A DNA stretch of 23,592 nt from DATLED01 sp035525495. GTDB taxonomy: Bacteria; Actinomycetota; Acidimicrobiia; Acidimicrobiales; CADCTF01. The stretch lies in assembly GCA_035525495.1 (NCBI GenBank), contig DATLED010000034.1, forward strand, positions 1-23,592, given 5' to 3'. Positions 8,605 to 15,603 of the stretch are shown here, one piece after another (position 1 is the stretch's first letter; each line of letters begins with the position of its first letter). The notes beneath the pieces were generated by a model. That model saw only the letters and a program-made list of their open reading frames with translations. It did no database searches and had not been told where the DNA came from. The translations under genes were made by a program, and so were the position numbers.

Positions 8605-9729
8605 GTGGCGTACCTCGATCACGCGGCCACCACCCCCATGCGCCCCGAGGCCGTGGCGGCGATGCTGCCCTTCCTCACCGAGCACTTCGGCAACCCCTCG
8701 GGGTCCCACGCCGTCTCGCGCCGGGCGAAGGTGGCGCTCGAGGACGCGCGCGACGAGGTCGCAGCGGCGCTCGGGTGCGCGCCGCGCGAGGTCGTGTTCA
8801 CCGGTGGTGGCACCGAGGCGGACAACCTCGCGCTCGGCGGGATCGTGACGCGGCGCGGCGGACGCCCCGTGTGCGCGGCGACGGAGCACCACGCCGTCCT
8901 CCACGCCACCGCGGCCCTTGGTGGGCGCGTCGTGCGGGTCGACACCAACGGGGTCATCGACCTCGAGGACCTCCGCCGCGTTCTCGCCGGGACGACCGAC
9001 GTCACCGTCGTGGCCGTGATGCTCGCCAACAACGAGGTCGGCACCATCCAGCCGCTCGACGCCGTCGTCGCCACGGTGCGGGCCGCCGCGTCGCAGGCGG
9101 TCGTGCACACCGACGCCGTGCAGGCGTTCCCGTGGCTCGACGTCGCCGAGCTGGCCGCCGGCGCGGAGCTCGTCGCCGTGAGCGCTCACAAGTTCGGTGG
9201 GCCGCAGGGTGTCGGCGCGCTGGTGGTGCGCGAGGGAACGGACTTGGCGCCGATCCTCCACGGTGGAGGTCAGGAGCAGGACCGGCGCAGCGGAACGCAC
9301 AACCTCGCCGGGATCGCCGGCATGGCGGCGGCGATGACCGCGACGGTGACTGGCAGAGCGACAACCGTCGAACGGGTTGCCCGCCTCCGCGACCGACTCC
9401 TCGACGGCTTGCTGGCCAAGGTGCCCGACGCGGTCGAGACGGGCGACCGCTCGACCAAGATCGCCGGGAATGCGCACCTCCGCTTCGCGGGCGTCGAGAG
9501 CGAGTCGCTTCTCTTCCTCCTCGACGAGGCCGGTATCTGCGCATCCGCGGGATCGGCGTGCGCCAGCGGCGCCATCGAGCCGTCGCACGTGCTGACCGGC
9601 ATGGGCATCGACGCCGACGACGCCGCGGGCAGCGTGCGCCTCTCCCTTGGGACGACGACGACCGACGACGACGTCGATCTCGTCGTCAAACTCCTGCCCG
9701 AAGCCGTCGCCCGACTGCGGGCGGGCTGA
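8605..9729 (+). CDS. iscS: cysteine desulfurase (class I, NifS/IscS type)
   Basis: This 374-aa PLP enzyme releases sulfur from cysteine as a protein persulfide, giving alanine. Visible features are YLDHAATTP (3-11), the cofactor-contacting EADNLAL and TEHHAVL, and ANNEVGTIQP. The PLP lysine lies in SAHKFGGPQG (K196), and the catalytic Cys loop SAGSACASG (C319) is of the class I length. It overlaps mnmA by one base (TGATG), and in actinobacteria this pair supplies sulfur for tRNA 2-thiouridine. The GTG start directly follows a leaderless promoter, giving an N-terminus (VAYLDHAATTP) typical of the family. Whether it also serves Fe-S assembly cannot be seen here. Confidence 0.95.
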   Translation: MAYLDHAATTPMRPEAVAAMLPFLTEHFGNPSGSHAVSRRAKVALEDARDEVAAALGCAPREVVFTGGGTEADNLALGGIVTRRGGRPVCAATEHHAVLHATAALGGRVVRVDTNGVIDLEDLRRVLAGTTDVTVVAVMLANNEVGTIQPLDAVVATVRAAASQAVVHTDAVQAFPWLDVAELAAGAELVAVSAHKFGGPQGVGALVVREGTDLAPILHGGGQEQDRRSGTHNLAGIAGMAAAMTATVTGRATTVERVARLRDRLLDGLLAKVPDAVETGDRSTKIAGNAHLRFAGVESESLLFLLDEAGICASAGSACASGAIEPSHVLTGMGIDADDAAGSVRLSLGTTTTDDDVDLVVKLLPEAVARLRAG

Positions 9730-10775
9730 TGGCTCGCATCATCGTCGCCATGTCCGGCGGCGTCGACTCGTCCGTGGCCGCCGCGCTGCTGCTCGAAGAA
9801 GGACATGACGTCGTCGGCGCGACCATGAAGCTGTGGGGCGGACGCAGCGACTCGGGCTGCTGTTCGGTCGCCGATGTCGAGGACGCGCGGCGGGTCGCCC
9901 ACCAGCTCGGCATCGACCACCACGTGTTCAACTTCACCGACGACTTCGACGCCCATGTGGTGGCGCCGTACGTCGCCGCGCACGCCGCGGGCAAGACGCC
10001 GAACCCATGCGTCGAGTGCAATCGCCACCTGAAGTTCGACCGGTTCCTGGCGCGTGCCCGCCAGCTCGGCTTCGATGCCGTCGCCACCGGACACCACGCG
10101 CGCATCGTGCGTGAGGACGACGGTCGATGGGGGTTGCGGCGCGGCGCGGACGTCGGCAAGGACCAGTCGTACGTCCTGTCGATGCTCGGGCAGGACGAGC
10201 TGTCACGCGTTCGATTGCCGGTCGGCGAGCTGACGAAGACCGAGGTGCGGGCGCGGGCGGCGGCAACCGGGCTGCGCACCGCCGGCAAGCCCGACAGCCA
10301 GGACGTGTGCTTCATCCTCGCGACCGACGGCGGGAGGGCGACGTTCCTCGGAGACCGCATCGCGCTGCACCCCGGCCGGGTCGTCGACACCTCCGGACGG
10401 GACATCGGAGCCGTCGATGCCGTCGAGCTCGTCACCGTCGGCCAGCGCCGCGGGCTCTCCGCGGGCGGAGGCGAACGTCGCTTCGCCCTGTCCGTCGACA
10501 CCGCCTCGGCGACCGTCGTCGTCGGGACGGAGGGAGAGCTGGCCGTGACGGAGCTCTCGTTGGTCGACGAGACGTGGACCGACAGGATGCCGCTCGCTGC
10601 CGGCACGAGGGTCATGGTGCAGACGAGCGCCCACGCGGTGGCCGTCGCCGCGACCTACGAGGGCGACGGTCGAGTCGCGCTCGACGCACCGCAACGTCGG
10701 GTCGCGCCCGGCCAGACGGTAGCGTTCTACGACGAGGACGACGCCTCCGTCGTCGGTTCCGGGGTGGCGACCTGA
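9729..10775 (+). CDS. mnmA: tRNA-specific 2-thiouridylase MnmA
   Basis: This 348-aa cytosolic enzyme thiolates the wobble uridine of Lys, Glu and Gln tRNAs. The ATP-binding PP-loop is AMSGGVDSS (7-15). The two catalytic cysteines are C94 in NPCVECNRHLKF and C194 in DSQDVCFI. The central motif GKDQSYVLSMLGQ and a C-terminal beta-barrel domain (TVGQRRGLSAGGGERRFA onward) complete a full-length protein. The ATG at 9729 overlaps the upstream cysteine desulfurase stop, which couples the sulfur donor and the thiolase. The gene ends 12 nt before a 48-bp palindrome. Confidence 0.96.
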   Translation: MARIIVAMSGGVDSSVAAALLLEEGHDVVGATMKLWGGRSDSGCCSVADVEDARRVAHQLGIDHHVFNFTDDFDAHVVAPYVAAHAAGKTPNPCVECNRHLKFDRFLARARQLGFDAVATGHHARIVREDDGRWGLRRGADVGKDQSYVLSMLGQDELSRVRLPVGELTKTEVRARAAATGLRTAGKPDSQDVCFILATDGGRATFLGDRIALHPGRVVDTSGRDIGAVDAVELVTVGQRRGLSAGGGERRFALSVDTASATVVVGTEGELAVTELSLVDETWTDRMPLAAGTRVMVQTSAHAVAVAATYEGDGRVALDAPQRRVAPGQTVAFYDEDDASVVGSGVAT

Positions 10776-10787
10776 CCGATGACGCGT

Positions 10788-10835
10788 CGTTTGGGCGCGC
10801 TCAGTTCGTCATGACGAACTGAGCGCGCCCAAACG
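10788..10835. terminator. 48-bp perfect palindrome, probable bidirectional terminator
   Basis: Arms of 24 bp (10788-10811 and 10812-10835) are perfect inverted copies with no spacer, centred on GTCATGAC. It lies between the convergent stops of mnmA (10775) and a membrane protein gene (10856). There is no T-tract, as is common for actinobacterial hairpin terminators. In RNA the central bases would open to form a small loop. Confidence 0.7.
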
Positions 10836-10855
10836 TGTGCGGACGAGAGGAGGCG

Positions 10856-11740
10856 TCACCCGTCACTCGGCGGCGCGCCCATGCGGACCCGCAGCTCCCC
10901 GAGCACCCGTCCCGGCCGGGTCGGCGTGAACAACAGCCGGTCGACCGCGACGGTGGGACCGATCCGCTCGCCCGGTTTCGTGAGCACGAGCGTCGCCTCC
11001 TCCCGCAACGCCAGCTCGAGGGCGATCCCCGGAGAACGCTGGGTCAGGTCGAGGGCGTCGGTGCCGGCCGCCGCGATCTCGACGCCCGCGATCTTCAACT
11101 TTGGGAACAGGACGGGGTCGACCAACGTCATCGGGTCGTGGAGCACGAGCCCCGCTGGCACGAACACGACCCACCTTCGCGACAGTCCGTGCAGCGCCCG
11201 ACCGAGGAAGAACACGGCCGCAGCGCCGACGGTGCCGGCGATGCCCCCGGCGATCCACTGACGCGCGCTCAACAGGAGCAAGGCGGCGATCGGAATCCCC
11301 GCGGTCAGCACCCACGCCACCACCAACGGGCCGAACAGCAGAGGCCCCGGCACGCGCAACGGGAACCGTCGCTCGTTCGGGTACGCCGGTCCGTTGACGA
11401 AAGCGACGCCGGTCTCGGGGAGGAACACGAGCGACAAGGCGACGAGTGTGATGGCCACCGCGAAGGCTCCCGATGCGCCGACGTCCCGTTGCGCGGCCGC
11501 CCACCCTGCACTCGCGACGGCCGCAGGAGCGACGACCCGCAACAACGTCAGCGCGATCGGGTGCAGGACGAGCGAACCGCACAGGGCGACGCCCCACACC
11601 AGCCACAGGCCGACCGAGGCGACCGTCCGGACCGGGACCGACCGGGCGTCGAGGGCGTCGGCGAACGCCGGACCCGCAGCGAACGGGAGGACCGCCCACG
11701 CGGCGCGGACGACCCACGGGTGCAGGCGCGCGCGATCCAT
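10856..11740 (-). CDS. uncharacterised polytopic membrane protein
   Basis: The protein has 294 aa from the ATG at 11740. About five hydrophobic segments cover the first 180 residues (for example VASVGLWLVWGVALCGSLVL, AFAVAITLVALSLVFLP and FGPLVVAWVLTAGIPIAALLLL). A soluble C-terminal domain of about 110 residues follows (RRWVVFVPAGLVLHDPMTLVDPVLF to the end). It contains HDPMTLxDPVLFP and a PH-like beta pattern. I do not recognise a named family with certainty. Similar proteins of unknown function occur near mnmA and ligA in actinobacteria. Translation could extend upstream to a TTG near 11779, which is less likely. It ends at the palindromic terminator shared with mnmA. Confidence 0.75.
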   Translation of the reverse strand: MDRARLHPWVVRAAWAVLPFAAGPAFADALDARSVPVRTVASVGLWLVWGVALCGSLVLHPIALTLLRVVAPAAVASAGWAAAQRDVGASGAFAVAITLVALSLVFLPETGVAFVNGPAYPNERRFPLRVPGPLLFGPLVVAWVLTAGIPIAALLLLSARQWIAGGIAGTVGAAAVFFLGRALHGLSRRWVVFVPAGLVLHDPMTLVDPVLFPKLKIAGVEIAAAGTDALDLTQRSPGIALELALREEATLVLTKPGERIGPTVAVDRLLFTPTRPGRVLGELRVRMGAPPSDG

Positions 11741-11794
11741 CGTGCAGCATGCTCGCAGAGGCGATTCTGCAGCAACCAACCAGAACGTTGGATT

Positions 11795-11822
11795 TTGGGT
11801 TCCCCCGGCGGGTCGGTAGCGT
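11795..11822 (+). promoter_or_regulatory. putative promoter of the small gene-metE-like-ligA operon
   Basis: TTGGGT (11795-11800), a 16-nt spacer and TAGCGT (11817-11822) lie in the divergent gap. The predicted start near 11830 leaves a leader of about 24 nt that holds a GAGGGGG Shine-Dalgarno sequence before the ATG at 11854. The surrounding bases (11775-11800) are less GC-rich than their neighbours. Confidence 0.4.
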
Positions 11823-11853
11823 GAGGGCAGCAGTCGAAGAGGGGGTGTGGCGG

Positions 11854-12039
11854 ATGAAGGACGAGGTGCGACTCGTCGACCTCGAGGTGATCAAGCGGTA
11901 CAGCCTGGCCGTGCGCCAGGAGTCCGCCCCGGCCGAGGATCTCCTCGCCGCCCTCGACGCCAGCCGCGAAGCCGTCCTCGCGACGATGGGCCCGCCCGCC
12001 AAGCCCGCCCGCAAGCCCCGCAAGAAGGCGGCGAAGTGA
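11854..12039 (+). CDS. 61-aa protein with a basic Lys/Pro/Ala tail
   Basis: The first 44 residues (MKDEVRLVDLEVIKRYSLAV and onward) are acidic to neutral and probably helical. The last 17 (MGPPAKPARKPRKKAAK) are Lys/Arg/Pro/Ala-rich, resembling histone H1-like tails that bind nucleic acid. I do not recognise the family. ATG at 11854 is chosen because GAGGGGG ends 8 nt upstream. GTG at 11845 would overlap that sequence. The TGA overlaps the GTG of the MetE-like gene (GTGA), so the two are translationally coupled. Codon use looks like the neighbours, which supports a real gene. Confidence 0.65.
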   Translation: MKDEVRLVDLEVIKRYSLAVRQESAPAEDLLAALDASREAVLATMGPPAKPARKPRKKAAK

Positions 12040-13058
12040 AGCGGTTCCTCGAACCGGGCACCCCGACGGCCGTCGGCAGCCTCCCCTACGACGACGTCGA
12101 AACGGCCATCACCGAGACACTGCGCCTCCACCCCGAGCTGCCGGCGGCGCCGCAGCTGCCGCGGCTGCGCCACCGCGAGGGGATGCTGGCCCAGGTCGCC
12201 GCCGGCATGTCCGGCGTGACCGTCGCCGACGACGGCTGGTCCCTCGATGTCGATCGTCGCCGGCTCGGTACGGGTGACGTCGACACCGACCTCGACGAGG
12301 ACGCCTTCGGGTCCACGTTGCGCTTCCTGCGCGCCGCCGCCGACGGCGCCGGCGCTCGTTTCGGGAGCGGAGCCGTCAAGGTCCAGGTCGCCGGCCCGGT
12401 GACCCTCGGGCTCGCGCTCCTCGCCGCCGGCGCCCGTCCGACCAAGGCGTTCGCGCTCGCCGGCGCCGTCGTCCGCGGGCGGGTCAAGGCCCTCGTCCGC
12501 GCGTCCCACGCCGCACTGCCCGGCGCGCCCGTCGTCGTCGTCCTCGACGAGCCGGGGCTCACGGCCTTTCCGGCTCCGGGGTTCCCCCTCGGCGCCGAGG
12601 ACACGATCGACCTCCTCTCGAGCGCGCTGGCCGCCGCCGGCCACGACCACGTGATGGCCGGCGTGCACTGCTGCGGACCGACGGACTGGCGCCTCGTCCT
12701 GCACGCCGGACCCGACCTCGTCTCCATGCCCGTCGACGCGACCGTCGGCAAGGACGCCTCGGGCCTCGCCGCCTTCCTCGACCGCGGTGGCTGGGTGGCG
12801 TGGGGCGCCGTCCCGACCGACCGTCCCATCGGCGAGCGCGAGGACCTGCACTGGCGACGGCTCAACGGGCTGTGGGCCGACCTGTCGCGCAACGGCTGCG
12901 ACCCGACCCGCTTGCGGATGCAGTCGTTGGTGACGCCCGCGTGCGGCCTGGCCAACCACCGGCCGCAGCAGGTGGCGTCGATCTACGGGTTGGTGCGGCG
13001 GTTGGCCGAGCGGGTGCAGGACCAGGCGATCGCCGCTCGGATGTCTGCCGGAGCCTGA
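12036..13058 (+). CDS. MetE C-terminal barrel-like protein (cobalamin-independent methionine synthase family)
   Basis: This 340-aa protein is about half the length of full MetE and matches only its C-terminal UROD/MetE-like barrel. The zinc site is kept: H211-x-C213 in GVHCCGPTDW and C303 in TPACGLANH correspond to the His-x-Cys and Cys ligands of MetE. The opening PGTPTAVGSLPYDD resembles the GSxP start of these barrels. A homologue beside ligA exists in mycobacteria (Rv3015c, from memory). The substrate is unknown: it lacks the N-terminal MetE barrel, so ordinary methionine synthesis from 5-methyl-THF is uncertain. The GTG at 12036 overlaps the preceding stop. Confidence 0.8.
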   Translation: MKRFLEPGTPTAVGSLPYDDVETAITETLRLHPELPAAPQLPRLRHREGMLAQVAAGMSGVTVADDGWSLDVDRRRLGTGDVDTDLDEDAFGSTLRFLRAAADGAGARFGSGAVKVQVAGPVTLGLALLAAGARPTKAFALAGAVVRGRVKALVRASHAALPGAPVVVVLDEPGLTAFPAPGFPLGAEDTIDLLSSALAAAGHDHVMAGVHCCGPTDWRLVLHAGPDLVSMPVDATVGKDASGLAAFLDRGGWVAWGAVPTDRPIGEREDLHWRRLNGLWADLSRNGCDPTRLRMQSLVTPACGLANHRPQQVASIYGLVRRLAERVQDQAIAARMSAGA

Positions 13059-13082
13059 GCTGGCCGCCGGCGCCGCGGACGC

Positions 13083-13100
13083 ATGATCGACGTCCGATGA
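13083..13100 (+). other. possible 5-codon mini-ORF overlapping the ligA start
   Basis: ATG at 13083 reads MIDVR and stops at TGA 13098-13100, which overlaps the ligA ATG (ATGA). It has no promoter hexamer of its own, and short chance ORFs are common, so support is weak. Confidence 0.2.
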
Positions 13101-15124
13101 GCGACGCGGAGCGGGACCCGGCCGCGCGCGCCGATGAGTTGCGGACGACCATCGGGCACCACAACCGGATGTACCACGAGCTCGACGCGCCGGAGATCCC
13201 GGACGCCGAGTACGACGCGCTGATCGTCGAGCTCCGCTCGATCGAGGAGCAGCACCCCGAGCTCCGGACGCCGAACTCGCCGACGCAGCACGTGGGCAGC
13301 GCGCCGAGCGCGCAGTTCTCGCCGGTCGAGCACAAGGTCCCGATGATGTCGCTCGACAACGCCTTCTCCTTCGAGGAGCTGGCGGCGTGGGGCAAGCGGA
13401 TGGAGCGCTACATCTCCGGGGACGTCGCGTACGTCTGCGAGCTCAAGATCGACGGCGTCGCCATGTCGTTGCTCTACGAGGAGGGCACGCTCGTGCGGGG
13501 CGCGACGCGAGGCGACGGTCGAGTGGGTGAGGACGTCACCGCCAACGTCAAGACGGTCGAAGCCATCCCGAAGAAGCTGAAGGGCGAGAACGTGCCGTCG
13601 GTGGTCGAGGTGCGGGGCGAGGTGTACATGCCGACCGCGGCGTTCGTGGCGTTGAACGAGCGGCAGGAGGCCGAGGCCGGTCGCCTCTTCGCCAACCCCC
13701 GCAACGCCGGCGCCGGCTCGCTTCGCCAGAAGGACGCGTCGATCACCGCCAGCCGCAACCTCGCCTTCTGGGCGTACCAGCTCGGGGCGGTCGAGGGCGG
13801 GCCGACCTTCACCGGACACTCCCAGACGCTCGACGCCATCAAGACCTGGGGAGTCCCGATCAACCCGAACATCCGGATGCTCGGTTCGCTCGACGAGGTG
13901 TACGACTACTGCCGCAACTGGCTCGAGCACCGCCACGACCTCGACTACGAGATCGACGGCGTGGTCATCAAGGTCGACGACCTCGCACAACGCCGCGAGC
14001 TCGGCTCGACGTCGAAGGCGCCGCGGTGGGCGATCGCCTACAAGTTCCCGCCGGAGGAGCGCACGACGCTCCTGCGCGACATCATGGTGTCGATCGGACG
14101 CACGGGGAAGGCGACACCGTTCGCGCAGCTGGAGCCGGTGTTCGTCGGGGGCTCGACGGTCGGACTGGCGACGCTCCACAACCAGGACATGGTGGCGAAG
14201 AAGGACGTGCGCCCCGGCGACACGGTCATCGTGCGCAAGGCCGGCGATGTGATCCCCGAGGTGGTCGGCCCCGTTCTGGCACTCCGTCCCGAAGGCTTGT
14301 CGGCGTGGCAGTTCCCGACGACGTGTCCGGTGTGTGACGGACCGCTCGTTCGGCTGGAAGGGGAGAGCGACACGTTCTGCACGAACGCCGACTGCCCGGG
14401 CCAGCGGGTGGGTCGCATCGGCCACTTCACCTCGCGCGGCGCCATGGACATCGAGGGCTTCGGCGAGCAGCGCGCCGGTCTGTTCACGCAGACGGGGTTG
14501 CTGTCGGACGTCGGTGACATCTACGCCCTGACGGCCGAGCAGCTCGCCGGCATGGAGGGCTTCGGCGAGATCTCGATCAACAACCTGCTGTCCGCCATCG
14601 AGGCGTCGAAGGCGCGGCCGCTGCCCAACCTGCTGATCGGCCTCAACATCCGCCACCTCGGGGGCGCGGGCGCGCAGGTGCTGGCGCGTGCCTTCGGCGA
14701 CCTCGACCGGATCATGGCGGCCTCGGTCGAGGACATCGCCGAGGTCGAGGGGATCGGCCCGAAGATCGCCGCCAGCGTGCACGAGTTCTTCGCGTCCGAG
14801 TCCAACCGCGAGGTCATCGAGAAGCTGCGGGCGGCGGGTGTGAACTTCGTCGGTCCGACCGCGCCCGACGTGCCGCAGACACTCGCGGGGAAGACCGTCG
14901 TCGTCACCGGCTCGCTCGAGGGCTGGTCGCGCGAGGAGGCGGAGGAGGCCGTCAAGAGTCGCGGCGGCAAGTCTCCGGGCAGCGTGTCGAAGAAGACGAC
15001 GGCCGTCGTCGTCGGCGAGTCACCGGGGGCCGCCAAGCTCACCAAGGCCGAGGAGCTCGGCGTCCCCATCCTCGACGAGGCCGGCTTCGCCCAGTTGCTG
15101 GAGACCGGCGAACTCCCCTCCTGA
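13097..15124 (+). CDS. ligA: NAD-dependent DNA ligase LigA
   Basis: This 675-aa enzyme seals nicks in replication and repair using NAD+. Domains in order are: the NAD-binding Ia domain with DELRTTIGHHNRMYHELDAP and DAEYDAL, the nucleotidyltransferase domain with the adenylated lysine K117 in ELKIDG and RGDGRVGEDVT, and the OB fold (FPPEERTTLLRDIMVSIGRTG). These are followed by a four-Cys zinc finger (C410PVC413 with later FCTNADC), helix-hairpin-helix repeats (GFGEISINNL, VEGIGPKIAASV) and a BRCT domain (about 595-675). All regions are complete. The ATG at 13097 is 38 nt after the MetE-like stop, so the genes are probably one operon. The frame is open upstream to 12800, inside the previous gene, which is not a credible start. 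Confidence 0.97.
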   Translation: MSDAERDPAARADELRTTIGHHNRMYHELDAPEIPDAEYDALIVELRSIEEQHPELRTPNSPTQHVGSAPSAQFSPVEHKVPMMSLDNAFSFEELAAWGKRMERYISGDVAYVCELKIDGVAMSLLYEEGTLVRGATRGDGRVGEDVTANVKTVEAIPKKLKGENVPSVVEVRGEVYMPTAAFVALNERQEAEAGRLFANPRNAGAGSLRQKDASITASRNLAFWAYQLGAVEGGPTFTGHSQTLDAIKTWGVPINPNIRMLGSLDEVYDYCRNWLEHRHDLDYEIDGVVIKVDDLAQRRELGSTSKAPRWAIAYKFPPEERTTLLRDIMVSIGRTGKATPFAQLEPVFVGGSTVGLATLHNQDMVAKKDVRPGDTVIVRKAGDVIPEVVGPVLALRPEGLSAWQFPTTCPVCDGPLVRLEGESDTFCTNADCPGQRVGRIGHFTSRGAMDIEGFGEQRAGLFTQTGLLSDVGDIYALTAEQLAGMEGFGEISINNLLSAIEASKARPLPNLLIGLNIRHLGGAGAQVLARAFGDLDRIMAASVEDIAEVEGIGPKIAASVHEFFASESNREVIEKLRAAGVNFVGPTAPDVPQTLAGKTVVVTGSLEGWSREEAEEAVKSRGGKSPGSVSKKTTAVVVGESPGAAKLTKAEELGVPILDEAGFAQLLETGELPS

Positions 15125-15135
15125 CGGTTTGGTGG

Positions 15136-15546
15136 TCAGGCCGCGGTGAAGCACCAGATGTACGGGCGGCCCGCCGTGTCCTCGCCGGTGACCGAGCGCC
15201 AGTACGTGAGGGACACGCAGTGGCGGCCCTCGTCCAGGGACACGATCTCCTTGTCCGTCCCGGGCGTGAACGACACGCGGTTGATCCCGGAGATGACGTC
15301 GAGTTGGTCGTCCGGGATCACGCGTTGGTCGATGCTGAGCCTGCCCTCGTAACCGAAGTCCAGCTCCGCTCCGATGGCGTCCTGGCGGAGCGCGATCGCG
15401 CCCCGCTTGGGGAACTCGAGCCGAACGCCCGTGGGCCGAACGGGCGGCTCCTCCTCCGACTGGGACTGCACGCCGACGTAGAGCAGGAAGGCCGCGACAC
15501 CGAGAAGGGCAGTCGTGAGCATCGGCCGGAACCAGGCTCTCTTCAC
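15136..15546 (-). CDS. small membrane-anchored extracytoplasmic protein
   Basis: The protein has 136 aa. A basic N-terminus (VKRAWFRP) precedes one membrane helix (about 9-27), so it is anchored with the C-terminus outside. The exported part of about 108 residues is beta-like and has two cysteines, C110 and C132, that could form a disulfide. No family is recognised. The GTG at 15546 follows CAGAAT by 6 nt, a near match to the leaderless -10 pattern. An in-frame GTG at 15552 is the alternative. It converges with ligA (11 nt between ends) and diverges from the PASTA kinase gene, which makes a functional link to that kinase possible but unproven. Confidence 0.7.
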   Translation of the reverse strand: MKRAWFRPMLTTALLGVAAFLLYVGVQSQSEEEPPVRPTGVRLEFPKRGAIALRQDAIGAELDFGYEGRLSIDQRVIPDDQLDVISGINRVSFTPGTDKEIVSLDEGRHCVSLTYWRSVTGEDTAGRPYIWCFTAA

Positions 15547-15591
15547 GCCCACATTCTGCTCGCCATGCCCGAGGAAGCCGTAGTCGGCAAC

Positions 15592-15597
15592 TACCCT
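15592..15597 (+). promoter_or_regulatory. putative leaderless -10 (TACCCT) of the PASTA kinase gene
   Basis: TACCCT ends 6 nt before the GTG at 15604 and settles the start against the in-frame ATG at 15565, which lies upstream of this hexamer. Confidence 0.55.
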
Positions 15598-15603
15598 CGT
15601 GCC

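Noticed and set aside
11772..11792. CGTTCTGGTTGG on the minus strand, similar to an arm of the kinase hairpin
   Set aside because: Only about 12 bases agree and no second arm is present.
12800..13096. Upstream extension of LigA
   Set aside because: It overlaps the MetE-like gene and is Arg-rich. The ATG at 13097 gives the canonical LigA N-terminus.
13083..13100. MIDVR mini-ORF as a regulated leader of ligA
   Set aside because: Five codons, no promoter hexamer and no ribosome site. Kept only as a low-confidence feature, not a finding.
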